42,782 nucleotides of DNA from Candidatus Woesearchaeota archaeon (GCA_018658265.1 JABHVN010000039.1:1-42782), one strand, 5' to 3'. Positions 7,517-15,757 are shown, counted from the stretch's first letter. The notes: generated by a model from the sequence alone, not told the origin. Translations and numbers: made by a program.

Positions 7517-8542
7517 TTAAATTTTTTCAATATCATACCTTCCAGTATAAGCCCTACTGTCTAATGCTGAGACTATTGATTTCTCACACAAGTCTCCTCT
7601 AACCACTAAAACGCCTTTTTTTCTATCTACAACTTTAACTTGCCCCGTCTTAATGCCTCCTCTAAATATTCCATGCAACTTTCTCTTAGCCCCTAGAACG
7701 TAACCAGCATGATTGAAGTCAGGACCTTTCAATGTAATTTGATATTCAGGATAAGGCTGAGAATCCCTTAAACGGGTGTCTAAGGCACTTGAAACTTTAA
7801 CAGCATTAAATTCATGGAATACTCTTTCCCTATCACTAATGTCTTCTGGACAAGCCCATGCTAATTCAAAACCTAAGTCTCCTTCCCTAACCTTGTAACC
7901 TTTCCATGCACCAAAAAGAATTGTTTGATACAAAGCTCTCTCGCTTTCCTTGATGAGCAGAGGTGCATAATCTTCCTGGCCCAATACCAAATTTGCTAAA
8001 ATTCTTGAAGTTCTCTTATTTCCATCGTTAAATGGCTGTATTCTTGAAGCATGTAAATGTAAAAGTGATGCATTTTCTACAGGATGTAGTTCTCCAGAAT
8101 TAACAACTTCCAATAAAGCGCCCAAATCTCTATCAATTTTTTCAGACCTAATTGGAACGATACTTGTTCCTTGCATCATTACACTCCCTGAACGAAACCC
8201 TCTAACTTTGTTAGGTTCAATTCTTTCAGCAATTTCCATTAAAAATCTTGGAGTGAATTCTCCATCGTAATTTGATTTTGCAAAATTCCAGGCATGTTTT
8301 AGGTTTGCCTTTCCCTCTCTAACAGTTTCTCTAGCCCTTTTCTTCTCTTTATGAGATCCCTGTTTTTCCAATAAATGGCCTTCTTCTAACAAGTAAGAAT
8401 TTTCTAAAGCTTCATCTACAAGCCCCTCGACAACCAAAGAACAGTGATTGGACTTTTGTTCACAGTTTTCTTCAAGTCTTAATTTTTTCCTATCTATCCT
8501 TTCCAGAGTATCTCTATCAATTAACATGCGATCATTAAACAC
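7517..8542 (-). CDS. Fic-domain protein with Gln in place of the catalytic His
   Basis: 341 aa. The Fic core at ~155-180 ends in IQPFNDGNKRTSR. The canonical motif is H-P-F-x-(D/E)-G-N-(G/K)-R; here position 169 is Gln, checked in the nucleotide sequence (CAG). The rest of the anion- and Mg-binding loop is intact. An N-terminal SLVVEG (35-40) matches the (S/T)xxxE(G/N) auto-inhibitory helix of class II Fic proteins. The ~90-residue C-terminal extension is unrecognised. Fic enzymes transfer AMP or other phospho-groups to proteins, and loss of the His usually abolishes this, so the protein may be inactive, a regulator, or use another chemistry. The kinase-like gene follows. Confidence 0.88.
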   Translation of the reverse strand: MFNDRMLIDRDTLERIDRKKLRLEENCEQKSNHCSLVVEGLVDEALENSYLLEEGHLLEKQGSHKEKKRARETVREGKANLKHAWNFAKSNYDGEFTPRFLMEIAERIEPNKVRGFRSGSVMMQGTSIVPIRSEKIDRDLGALLEVVNSGELHPVENASLLHLHASRIQPFNDGNKRTSRILANLVLGQEDYAPLLIKESERALYQTILFGAWKGYKVREGDLGFELAWACPEDISDRERVFHEFNAVKVSSALDTRLRDSQPYPEYQITLKGPDFNHAGYVLGAKRKLHGIFRGGIKTGQVKVVDRKKGVLVVRGDLCEKSIVSALDSRAYTGRYDIEKI

Positions 8543-8637
8543 TCCATAGTTTATATATCTTACTATTTGTTCTTCCTAGACAGTGACTACATATTACATA
8601 GCTAAAACTTTTAAGCATTGCTAACATTCTTTTTTCC

Positions 8638-8769
8638 ATGAAATACAAAGAAAATTGTCCAGAATGCAACGAAAAACTTCATCATGGAGAACATAAATTC
8701 TCAGACGGTGTCTACGAAATCAGATACTGTAAGAAGTGTGGTTATAGGCAAGAGAAGCCTGAAGAGTAG
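8638..8769 (+). CDS. Small zinc-ribbon protein, 43 aa
   Basis: ATG at 8638 to TAG at 8769. CPEC (residues 7-10) and CKKC (32-35) form a classic four-cysteine zinc ribbon with a basic, acidic-ended tail. Such proteins bind DNA, RNA or other proteins; no specific role is visible. It is divergent from the fic gene, with a ~95-bp intergenic region that must hold both promoters (ACTTTTAAG at ~8607 on the plus strand). Confidence 0.75.
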   Translation: MKYKENCPECNEKLHHGEHKFSDGVYEIRYCKKCGYRQEKPEE

Positions 8770-8826
8770 TTTATAAGGGGTTTTGGAATAGAAACTTTGT
8801 TAAACTATCACTTCTCAAAAAAATAA

Positions 8827-9207
8827 ATGACTTACATAGCAACATTTCATGTACAAGGTGGAGTAGACGAGTTCACATCAAATTACTCTAGTTCTGAAGA
8901 ATTAAGATTCGAATTAAGATCTCCAAGAGATATACCTGCAATGCTTAGCGCAGTAGATTTAGCAAGGAAGCTTAGTTTAGATCATGCAGGAGACCCAAGT
9001 AACGACAGGTTAACAACAGTTACTTTGTTAGAACTAGCCAACTCTAAGGGAATAGTTTTAGATCAAAAAGAAGTCTTAAGGAGTTCAGGTCTCCAAACAA
9101 TTAAAGGTTCAAACTGGGACGATGAAAATAGAATAACTTACCAATCCTCTTTTTCTGATAGACTATTTGCACATGTCGAATACCATGAACAACCCGTTAA
9201 GGCTTAG
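8827..9207 (+). CDS. Unknown protein, 126 aa
   Basis: Not recognised. Soluble, with a beta-strand start (TYIATFHVQGGVDEF), a helical middle (PAMLSAVDLARKLSL, TVTLLELANSKGI) and a strand-rich end (RITYQSSF, RLFAHVEYHE). No cysteines, no membrane segment. AGTTTATAAGG about 55 nt upstream is a candidate TATA box, shared in position with the end of the zinc-ribbon gene. Confidence 0.7.
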   Translation: MTYIATFHVQGGVDEFTSNYSSSEELRFELRSPRDIPAMLSAVDLARKLSLDHAGDPSNDRLTTVTLLELANSKGIVLDQKEVLRSSGLQTIKGSNWDDENRITYQSSFSDRLFAHVEYHEQPVKA

Positions 9208-9244
9208 AAATTTCAGACAACCTCTCCCAAATCAAGAAGAGTGA

Positions 9245-9541
9245 TTAAGCTTTTTCAGCACTACGCGTCAAAGAACTAATTATTTTATTCAACTCATCTA
9301 TGTGAGTACTTCCTAACTTTTTCTTTAGCTGAGCGTAGATAGTTTGTAACTTCAAAAAATGCTTTCTTGCATTTTCAGAACTAATGCGTAAACCTTCTTC
9401 TCCCTCGTTTAAAGGGCTTTTTTCATGAGCAGCACATAATGCTTCAAAGCAAGTATTCTCTTCATCAATCTTCATTTGAAAGAAAATTATGTCTGCAATT
9501 ATTGATTCAAAAGCAGGATCATATTTTGTTTTATCGAACAT
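9245..9541 (-). CDS. Unknown helical protein, 98 aa
   Basis: I start it at the ATG at 9541 (MFDKTKYDPAFESIIAD) rather than an in-frame TTG seven codons upstream, because an ATG is available and the extra residues are encoded by promoter-like DNA. Predicted all-alpha, with two long amphipathic helices (IADIIFFQMKIDEENTCFEA; NARKHFLKLQTIYAQLKKKL). Convergent with the preceding gene. Function unknown. Confidence 0.65.
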   Translation of the reverse strand: MFDKTKYDPAFESIIADIIFFQMKIDEENTCFEALCAAHEKSPLNEGEEGLRISSENARKHFLKLQTIYAQLKKKLGSTHIDELNKIISSLTRSAEKA

Positions 9542-9660
9542 AATTAAGTGTAGCAAACCCAATTTTTAAGATTAATGTTTAGAAATTTCACATAAGATAT
9601 GTTGTACGAAGTTCCGACACTCAAAAGATTTATATCATGTCAGGCATATTTATTTCTAAA

Positions 9661-10188
9661 ATGGAATACAAATATTATGATCAGTATATCATTAAAGAAA
9701 CAAAAGGAAGATATGATGTTACACCTATATTTGAAAACCATAAAGTATTTTCTAATTTACTAAATGATTTAATTGAACCTTTCAAAAATTCAAATTTTGA
9801 TAAAATTGCAGGACTTGATGCGTTAGGTTTTGTGATTGGCGGGGCATTAGCACAAAAGAAGAACGTAGGTTTTGTCTGTATTAGAAAAAGTGGAAAGCTT
9901 CCAGGTATAAACGACACTGTTCTAAAGACATCTTCTTTTATGGATTACACCAAAACTTCAAAATCATTTGAAATAAACAAATCAGCAATTAAAAAAGGAG
10001 ATAAAATCCTTATTGTAGATGAATGGATTGAAACCGGAACTCAAATGAAAGCTTCAATAAAACTAATTGAGGAACTAGGTGGGATTATCATAGGAATATC
10101 TACCCTTTGCTCACATAAAAATAAACAGACTCAAATTCTATTTGAGAAATATAATCTTAAAGCAATTAGAATAATTGATGAAATCTGA
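9661..10188 (+). CDS. Adenine phosphoribosyltransferase-like enzyme
   Basis: 175 aa from the ATG at 9661. The order of motifs is that of APRT-like type I phosphoribosyltransferases: GLDALGFVIGGALAQ (51-65), RKSGKLPG (75-82), and the PRPP-binding loop ILIVDEWIETGTQ (116-128). The usual two acidic residues of the PRPP motif are present as D-E. It should couple a purine base to PRPP for salvage, which suits an archaeon with limited biosynthesis. An ATG at 9637 is in frame, but GATTTATATC lies immediately before it, so transcription should start near 9660 and the second ATG is the likely start. Confidence 0.82.
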   Translation: MEYKYYDQYIIKETKGRYDVTPIFENHKVFSNLLNDLIEPFKNSNFDKIAGLDALGFVIGGALAQKKNVGFVCIRKSGKLPGINDTVLKTSSFMDYTKTSKSFEINKSAIKKGDKILIVDEWIETGTQMKASIKLIEELGGIIIGISTLCSHKNKQTQILFEKYNLKAIRIIDEI

Positions 10189-10257
10189 GATACGTTATAT
10201 GAACTTATTTACGAAAACAATAAAAAGGTTCAGTTTATTGTTGATCATGGTAAAAAC

Positions 10258-10728
10258 ATGGTATCTGAAAAGAAAGTTATTGAAGAATTCTTCTTAGAGT
10301 TAGATAAAGAATACCTAGTTCAAAGAAACGCAGAATTTTTAGAGGGATACAAAGAAGGTTTTAGAAATGCAAATTTCGAAAGGGCATATGATTTAGAAAA
10401 AGGCCATAGTGGAACATGGGATTCGGGTAGGTGGAAGGAATTGGATCCGAGATCCCAAGGATTTACCATTGGTACTGCCAACGGTATTTTGAGAGGCCCA
10501 GTACTAAATACTCTTAGTAAGATGCCTACCATTGGAGAAGATGTCTGTGGAAATAAAGCAGAACTTTTTAATGTGGTGCGCATAGCAGTTGCACTTTACC
10601 GTCATGCAGGTTATAGGGATGCAAGACAACTTACAAAAAGACTTCGAAGAGTTATCAAATCATGGGGCGCAGATGCCAACACAATAAAACTTATCTTACA
10701 AACTATCCAAGAAGCATATTTAAAATAA
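10258..10728 (+). CDS. Unknown protein, 156 aa
   Basis: Not recognised. N-terminal helices rich in E/K (KKVIEEFFLELDKEYLVQRN), a central glycine/tryptophan-containing region (GHSGTWDSGRWKELDP, TIGTANGILRGP), then helical segments ending IKLILQTIQEAYLK. A basic patch RQLTKRLRRVIKSW (about 122-135) might bind nucleic acid. No membrane segment. Followed at 10741-10757 by a short hairpin. Confidence 0.7.
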   Translation: MVSEKKVIEEFFLELDKEYLVQRNAEFLEGYKEGFRNANFERAYDLEKGHSGTWDSGRWKELDPRSQGFTIGTANGILRGPVLNTLSKMPTIGEDVCGNKAELFNVVRIAVALYRHAGYRDARQLTKRLRRVIKSWGADANTIKLILQTIQEAYLK

Positions 10729-10740
10729 ATAATCAAGTAA

Positions 10741-10757
10741 CTTTTGCTAGCCAAAAG
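10741..10757. terminator. Small hairpin after the 10258 gene
   Basis: CTTTTG-CTAGC-CAAAAG, six-bp perfect arms 13 bp after the stop codon. It could contribute to termination; archaeal terminators rely mainly on T-runs, so this is weak. Confidence 0.3.
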
Positions 10758-10980
10758 TAAATTATACTTTGCTTTTAGGGAGAAGATAACTTCATATAAT
10801 GTATATTATACGAACCAGTAAATCAAATGCAAAAAGGGCCGTTCTAAAGCAATTTTATCCAAAGATAAGCTAACCAGTCATCAATAAATCTTATTTGGTC
10901 TCCATAATAGATCTAGAAGAGGTTTTCTCATATCCAGTAATTTACAAAACTTTAAATATGAGGTTACCTCTTTTTTCCAA

Positions 10981-11418
10981 ATGAGTCCAGAGATACCTAA
11001 GGGAATAAAAATAATTTCTATTATGTATTATGCTGGCGCAGTTGTTTCTTTACTTTTTGGAATCTTCATGTTAATAGGGGCAGGAACGATGTCAACAATT
11101 ATCGCAAAAGTTCCATTACTTGCATTAATGGGGGCAAGCATGTTTGTTATCTTAGGAATATTTATGATCGTTGTAGGGTTAATTACTTTTTTCTTAGCTA
11201 GGGGATTATGGAAACTAAAACAGTGGGCAAGAGTAGTTACAATTATTTTGTTAATCATTAGCATCCTTTTAGCCATTTTTTCCATAGCAACAACAGGAGT
11301 TCTGGGAGGGATTTCCAACTTGGTTTTCAACTTAGTTGTTGTAGGATACCTTCTATTCAGCAGTAAAGTAAAGAGTGCTTTTTCTGGAGAAGAAACAGAA
11401 GAACCAATAGAATATTAA
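10981..11418 (+). CDS. Four-helix integral membrane protein, 145 aa
   Basis: Four hydrophobic segments (about 11-32, 41-75 containing a long or paired helix, 82-102, 108-127) with basic residues between them (ARGLWKLKQWAR). The pattern resembles small archaeal/bacterial four-TM proteins of DUF2127-like type; no specific function can be stated. A TATA-like CTTTAAATATG at ~10950 lies about 30 nt before the ATG, with a palindrome GAGGTTACCTC between the two, a possible operator. Confidence 0.78.
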   Translation: MSPEIPKGIKIISIMYYAGAVVSLLFGIFMLIGAGTMSTIIAKVPLLALMGASMFVILGIFMIVVGLITFFLARGLWKLKQWARVVTIILLIISILLAIFSIATTGVLGGISNLVFNLVVVGYLLFSSKVKSAFSGEETEEPIEY

Positions 11419-11458
11419 TTTTTCAATAAAAACTTAACCATGTTTACCCAAATTCAGT

Positions 11459-12103
11459 TTATCCTGTAGCTCTGTAACCTGTTTCTAGCATACTCTCAAT
11501 AAGCAAGGCCTCTTTATGATCAAAAGGTTCAGAAAATATATCTAATTTCCTCTTTCTCATTGGCCACTTTTCTTCAGGTAATCCAAATTTCAATCCGCCA
11601 ACAATATATGCTAATCTATCCGCGACATAAATTGCTTGTTCTTCATCAGAAGTTTTATGCCTCTTTGAGTAAAATGAAAATCTTGCATCAACTCCAACTT
11701 CAGATAGTTTTTTTGGAATTTCATCTAGAGACAAAAGATGATTCCCTCTACCATTACCAAATGGATAACCTTGAACAACAATTTCTAATCCTTCACCATG
11801 ATCATAATCAAATTCATGCGAAGCTTGAGCAGCTAGCCTACTGATTGCAAGAACTCTTTCATCAAAACGAGATTCGCCAGAAGTTTCACTTACACTTGCA
11901 TACCAAAAACGATTATGGGCCCTTACATAGTCTCTAGTTTTCTTCAAAAAGTCACATCTCTTCTTGGGATCAATACTAATCCCTCCATTCTTAGCCATCT
12001 TATTCGCCTGTTCAAATGGACGTAATGGATATGCCACTAAAATTTCAGGCAAATCTTTTACAATATGCCCATGATTAAAACTACTCACTCCGATTGTTAA
12101 CAC
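11459..12103 (-). CDS. RNase H-fold-like protein, apparently inactivated paralogue
   Basis: 214 aa, paralogous to the next gene upstream (12133-12810). Aligning the two, the first acidic motif GIDEC becomes GVSSF at residues 5-9, and the second, ILDGYPF, becomes VVQGYPF. The third, IADRVAYCLG, is kept as VADRLAYIVG. The two missing acidic positions would normally bind metal, so nuclease activity is unlikely. It may be a regulator or partner of its neighbour. The same-strand gap is 29 bp, suggesting co-transcription. Assignment to the RNase H fold (RNase HII/DUF3800-like) rests on motif pattern only. Confidence 0.6.
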   Translation of the reverse strand: MLTIGVSSFNHGHIVKDLPEILVAYPLRPFEQANKMAKNGGISIDPKKRCDFLKKTRDYVRAHNRFWYASVSETSGESRFDERVLAISRLAAQASHEFDYDHGEGLEIVVQGYPFGNGRGNHLLSLDEIPKKLSEVGVDARFSFYSKRHKTSDEEQAIYVADRLAYIVGGLKFGLPEEKWPMRKRKLDIFSEPFDHKEALLIESMLETGYRATG

Positions 12104-12132
12104 TGTATCAGCTCCTAGTTGTGATTATGATG

Positions 12133-12810
12133 TTATCTCGAATGTCTAATCTTCTCTTCAAAAGCAAGAATGTCTTCTTCATAAAGTTCAGGTAGGGGTC
12201 CCTTCAAATCTATTTTTTTATGTCTGTGTGGCCATTTCCTTCCAGTTCCAATACCACCGAATCTAACTGACCCCAAACAATAAGCCACTCTGTCTGCAAT
12301 TGTAACAGGCATATAGATTGAATCTGCTTTTTTTCTAAAGAAAACATTGTCCGATCCAATGCCATATCTATCCAATGTTTCCGCAATCATTGCTTTAGCA
12401 TCCCTACAAAATGGATAACCATCCAGAATTACTATTGGTTCTTCGCTAAGAAAAGATGAAGCTTCTTTTATCAGTCTAGCAGTGGAAGAAGCCCTCATAC
12501 TAACATCTAAAACTTTGTCTATAGAATTTCTCTGTGCGAAGTACTTGAAGTTACCATGTTCTCTTAGGAATCCTAATGCCTTTTTCCTATATGCTTTCCT
12601 TTTCAACTTGTTCAAACCAAGGCCATGTCCTTTAGGAATAACTTTATTTTGCAAGTCATGAGTATACTTCCCTTGTTCGTTCAATCGAGGATGACTCACA
12701 TATGCTGCACAAATAAATGGGAGACCTGGAATACTTCTTCCGTTGTTGCATTCATCAATCCCAATAATAACTCTACCTTCAAGGTCACTTTTTTTTGGAA
12801 ATCTAGACAC
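12133..12810 (-). CDS. RNase H-fold-like putative nuclease
   Basis: 225 aa from a GTG at 12810. The frame opens earlier (12855), but GTTTATATAAT at ~12834-12845 is a TATA box inside that extension and predicts a transcript start near 12814. Acidic motifs in RNase HII/DUF3800 order are VIIGIDEC (D19, E20), VILDGYPF (D130) and TIADRVAYCLG (D173), with D163 nearby. This suggests a metal-dependent RNase H-like nuclease or a related non-nuclease. A basic region LNKLKRKAYRKK (66-77) could bind nucleic acid. Divergent from xerA with a shared TATA. Confidence 0.62.
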   Translation of the reverse strand: MSRFPKKSDLEGRVIIGIDECNNGRSIPGLPFICAAYVSHPRLNEQGKYTHDLQNKVIPKGHGLGLNKLKRKAYRKKALGFLREHGNFKYFAQRNSIDKVLDVSMRASSTARLIKEASSFLSEEPIVILDGYPFCRDAKAMIAETLDRYGIGSDNVFFRKKADSIYMPVTIADRVAYCLGSVRFGGIGTGRKWPHRHKKIDLKGPLPELYEEDILAFEEKIRHSR

Positions 12811-12833
12811 TATACTTACTACAGAGCTTACAA

Positions 12834-12843
12834 AATTATATAA
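12834..12843. promoter_or_regulatory. Shared, near-symmetric TATA element
   Basis: TTATATAAAC is TATA-like on both strands. On the minus strand it lies ~25 nt before the GTG at 12810; on the plus strand it predicts transcription from ~12866, leaving a short leader carrying the Shine-Dalgarno of xerA. Confidence 0.6.
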
Positions 12844-12873
12844 ACATTGTTGCATTGCATTATACGAACAAAA

Positions 12874-12879
12874 GGTGAT
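12874..12879 (+). promoter_or_regulatory. Shine-Dalgarno of xerA
   Basis: GGTGAT is the classic archaeal anti-16S match and ends 5 nt before the ATT at 12885. It decides the start codon, since there is no ATG, GTG or TTG in frame nearby. Confidence 0.75.
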
Positions 12880-12884
12880 GCATT

Positions 12885-13745
12885 ATTCTTGATAATCTAG
12901 AAACAGAATTAAAAATTAGAGGTTACTCTGATGTAACAATTAAAAATTACATTAGACAGAACACTGAATTCCTTAATTTTATTCAAAAGCCAGTTAGACA
13001 AATTAAAGAGCAAGACCTCAAACAGTATATTGCTCACTTAATGACAAAAAAACAACTAAAACCTGCTTCAGTCAACCTTGCTTTATCATCAATTAAGTTT
13101 TATTTCAAAGAGATTGTAAAAAGGAACATTGCAAGCGGCATAAAGGCCCCAAAAATTGAAAAAAAGCTTCCAACTGTACTTTCAATGGACGAAATTAAAA
13201 GTCTCTTAGGCGCAACGAATAACGCTCGTCAAAGACTTCTCATAGAACTACTTTATTCTTCAGGATTAAGAGTTTCCGAAGCAGTAAAATTAGAAGTTAA
13301 CGACTTAGATTTAGCAGAAAACATGGGAACTGTCCGTGCAGGTAAAGGGAAAAAAGATCGTAACATTATTTTATCTAAAAGTTTTGTAAAAGCCCTTAAA
13401 GTATACCTAGAAGCCCGTGAAATAGAGTCTAAATTTATCTTTAATTCTCGTAATGGACACTTAACTGAAAGAATGGCACAGAAAATTGTTAATGAATCTG
13501 CAGACCGTGCAGGAATAAAAAAACGTGTACACTGTCATGTATTAAGAAGTTCGTTTGCAACACACTTACTTGATGCTGGAACAGACATTAGAGTTATTCA
13601 AGTACTGTTAGGGCACTCAGATATTTCAACAACACAACGTTACACAACAGTTTCAAGAAAACAATTACGTAAAGTAAAAAGTCCCTTGGATGTATTGAAA
13701 ACTTCTGATAAAGAATTAAAAGTTTTAAGCAATTGGTTGAAATAA
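12885..13745 (+). CDS. xerA: XerA tyrosine recombinase (apparent ATT start)
   Basis: 286 aa if begun at ATT 12885, the usual XerA length. The first in-frame ATG (13041) would remove the whole core-binding domain, which is clearly present upstream (LDNLETELKIRGYSDVTIKN...). The catalytic set is intact: SSGLRVSE (R129), the GKGKKDR lysine, HVLR (H218, R221), GHSD (H244) and the nucleophile in TTQRYT (Y253). The LRHS motif is LRSS here. XerA resolves chromosome dimers at dif during replication and can be used by integrating elements. A stop (12876-12878) bounds the frame on the 5' side. Confidence 0.93.
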   Translation: MLDNLETELKIRGYSDVTIKNYIRQNTEFLNFIQKPVRQIKEQDLKQYIAHLMTKKQLKPASVNLALSSIKFYFKEIVKRNIASGIKAPKIEKKLPTVLSMDEIKSLLGATNNARQRLLIELLYSSGLRVSEAVKLEVNDLDLAENMGTVRAGKGKKDRNIILSKSFVKALKVYLEAREIESKFIFNSRNGHLTERMAQKIVNESADRAGIKKRVHCHVLRSSFATHLLDAGTDIRVIQVLLGHSDISTTQRYTTVSRKQLRKVKSPLDVLKTSDKELKVLSNWLK

Positions 13746-13920
13746 TCTTTTAAGTATTACTTACAATTTACTAGCAGTAATATGAACTACAAATTATAAG
13801 TTATAATTAAAAATATTAGGCAGTAGAACTATTAAAAGTATTAAGTAAAAACTAAAGATTGTATTTTAACAAAACACAATAACCTTTATAAATAAAAACA
13901 ACTTAAACTTTTCATTAGAG

Positions 13921-14187
13921 GTGTTAAAGATAACTGTTAGTGATTGGATATTGTCAAGAAGTGAATCATTTAAAGAAATTCTTTCAAATTTAAGAGATCA
14001 TAAACTTAACACTAAGAATTCTTTCTCAAGAGTTAGAGAAAAACATAGAGATTACGAATCAAAAATCCGTGAACATGATGCACGTATCAGAGAAATGGAA
14101 GGATTGATCGAACAAATGAATATGATCGAAGAAGTTATTCCAATTAAAATAAGAAAAGCTAAGAAAAAATCAAAGAAGAAACGTTAA
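13921..14187 (+). CDS. Small coiled-coil protein, related to the coiled-coil/winged-helix family
   Basis: 88 aa from a GTG at 13921. CTTTATAAATAA at ~13884-13895 lies ~25-30 nt upstream, giving a nearly leaderless transcript. It is a single charged coiled coil (about 20-70, with NTKNSFSRVREKHRDYESKI) and a strongly basic tail KIRKAKKKSKKKR that may bind nucleic acid. The NSFSR motif echoes the proteins at 4842 and 6172, but no winged helix follows. It overlaps the convergent DUF192 gene by 4 bp. Confidence 0.75.
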   Translation: MLKITVSDWILSRSESFKEILSNLRDHKLNTKNSFSRVREKHRDYESKIREHDARIREMEGLIEQMNMIEEVIPIKIRKAKKKSKKKR

Positions 14188-14615
14188 ATTCTAATTTCTA
14201 CTTTTTGTCCAATTAAATTCTCATCAAATGTATTTTTGTTAACTTCAAGTACATATTTTGCTTCTTTTTGCGGCCTAAAATGTTCACATGGCTCAGATTC
14301 ACAAGGATCTGCATGCAAAACGTCCACTACAACGCTATTAGAGTCAATAAAAACCATGTCTAGAGGTATTAGGGTGTTCTTCATCCAGAAACTATGCATC
14401 AAATCCTGCTCAAATACAAAGATCATGCCACAATTTACGCATAATTCTTCACGAAACATAAGACCTTTTTGCATTTCTTCCAGTTCATCAACAACTTCAA
14501 GCTTAATTTTCTCATCATTTACCAAAATATAGGGGTGGGCACTACACGATACCAAAAAAATAACTGACAGAATACTAACTATAACACCAAATAACCTTAG
14601 ATTCTTAGAAATCAT
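14184..14615 (-). CDS. DUF192 lipoprotein
   Basis: 143 aa. An N-terminal signal with lipobox LVSC (Cys24) predicts an extracytoplasmic lipoprotein. The remainder is a DUF192 domain: MQKGLMFREEL, CGMIFVFEQ, HSFWMKNTLIPLDMVFID, VVVDVLHADPC. Function of the family is unknown; small secreted beta-barrel-like domains of this type are widespread. Its ATG overlaps the stop codon of the PAC2 gene by one base, so the two are translationally coupled. Confidence 0.93.
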   Translation of the reverse strand: MISKNLRLFGVIVSILSVIFLVSCSAHPYILVNDEKIKLEVVDELEEMQKGLMFREELCVNCGMIFVFEQDLMHSFWMKNTLIPLDMVFIDSNSVVVDVLHADPCESEPCEHFRPQKEAKYVLEVNKNTFDENLIGQKVEIRI

Positions 14616-15316
14616 TATCCGAAGTATGACTGTCTCTTTTTATCTGCTAAAGTGACAGCATCTTGAGTTTTTCCAACCATTCCTTTCAGATTAGACTCTA
14701 ATCCTTCTGCTTTCTTCAAAAGTGGAGTATAATCTAATCCTAGTTTAAGATACTCGTCTAAAACACATAAAATTTTAGCTGCAGCTCTAGAATCTGGCAA
14801 TGCAGAATGAGTTTCAGCAAAAATACCTGTACATTTAATATCCTTTCTTAATAATAGTGCACCTGTTACACCCACAATGATTCCTTCTTCCAAAGGTTCA
14901 CCACATTTTGATTTAAACTTTTTATTTTCTGAAATATAATATGCTTTTGCATTTTTACTTTTTACATTGCCTTGAGTTCCAACACCTTCTAAACTAATTA
15001 CTTCCTTTGCTTTCAATTCTTTTGCAATGTTTGCTAAAATTTCTGCAATTTTCCATTCATAGCCTTGAACATTTGCCAATGCATGTAAAATTACCATATT
15101 TTTTTTCTTAGAATAAAAAATTCCCATAGGTTCAATTGCCGTGCTGTCATGAACTGCAATAACTGGAGGAGTCTCTTCCATCCTTATACAGCCAATAGGC
15201 TTAGCGTCTAGATGTTTCATCAAATACTCTGTTGCAATTGTTCCAACAAGACCAAAGCCAGGAAATCCTTCAACAATAACTGGGTTCTTCGGTTTAGAAT
15301 TTAATATGTAATGCAT
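14615..15316 (-). CDS. PAC2 family protein (proteasome assembly chaperone-like)
   Basis: 233 aa with typical PAC2 features: PVIVEGFPGFGLVGTIATEYL near the N-terminus, then VISLEGVGTQG and GIIVGVTGALLLRKDI. Archaeal PAC2 proteins (PbaA/PbaB) bind proteasome alpha subunits or act as assembly chaperones. The last ~40 residues are a basic helical tail ending RQSYFG. This is not an exact HbYX proteasome-docking motif, but it closely matches the C-terminus of Cdc48 in this window (RQNYMG). Confidence 0.9.
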   Translation of the reverse strand: MHYILNSKPKNPVIVEGFPGFGLVGTIATEYLMKHLDAKPIGCIRMEETPPVIAVHDSTAIEPMGIFYSKKKNMVILHALANVQGYEWKIAEILANIAKELKAKEVISLEGVGTQGNVKSKNAKAYYISENKKFKSKCGEPLEEGIIVGVTGALLLRKDIKCTGIFAETHSALPDSRAAAKILCVLDEYLKLGLDYTPLLKKAEGLESNLKGMVGKTQDAVTLADKKRQSYFG

Positions 15317-15394
15317 ATTTGAATTGACACTCCCTCGTTTATATAACTTTCTTTATGCTATGATTTTATAAGTTAATAAAAAAATATATTTAGT

Positions 15395-15727
15395 ATGATT
15401 GTATCACTTAACGAACATAAACTTATGTCATTTCTTAAAAAAATTGGAAGGCAAGACTTAGTAGATATTGCTTATGCCGACAAAGGGATTCCCAATTTCG
15501 TAAAAGGTATGGGGGACAAAGAAGTAATAGACCATTTAATGAAAAGTTTGAAGAACGTAACAATTTTCGGAGAGTATGAATTAACAGAGAAAGATGCAAA
15601 ACATTACTTAAGAGTCCTAATCCAAAAGAGATACTTTTTCCAGTTAGATAGTGGAGATACAAGGACAAAAGTTGTAAATGTGATAGAAGAAATCAACGAA
15701 TGCGACCCTAGTAAAATTCCACAATAG
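15395..15727 (+). CDS. Unknown small protein, 110 aa (paralogue 1)
   Basis: Not recognised. It begins with a helix-rich section (NEHKLMSFLKKIGRQDLVDIA), has a middle GEYELTEKDAKHYLRVLIQ and ends NECDPSKIPQ. The next gene has the same length, the same GEYE and the same ECDPxxxP ending, so the two are tandem paralogues. TATA-like TTTTATAAG ~30 nt upstream. No catalytic motif visible. Confidence 0.75.
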   Translation: MIVSLNEHKLMSFLKKIGRQDLVDIAYADKGIPNFVKGMGDKEVIDHLMKSLKNVTIFGEYELTEKDAKHYLRVLIQKRYFFQLDSGDTRTKVVNVIEEINECDPSKIPQ

Positions 15728-15757
15728 TTTTATAATCCTCTGAATCCTTAATTTTTT

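Noticed and set aside
12811-12855. N-terminal extension of the RNase H-like gene
   Set aside because: Contains the predicted TATA box of this gene, so it is probably not transcribed.
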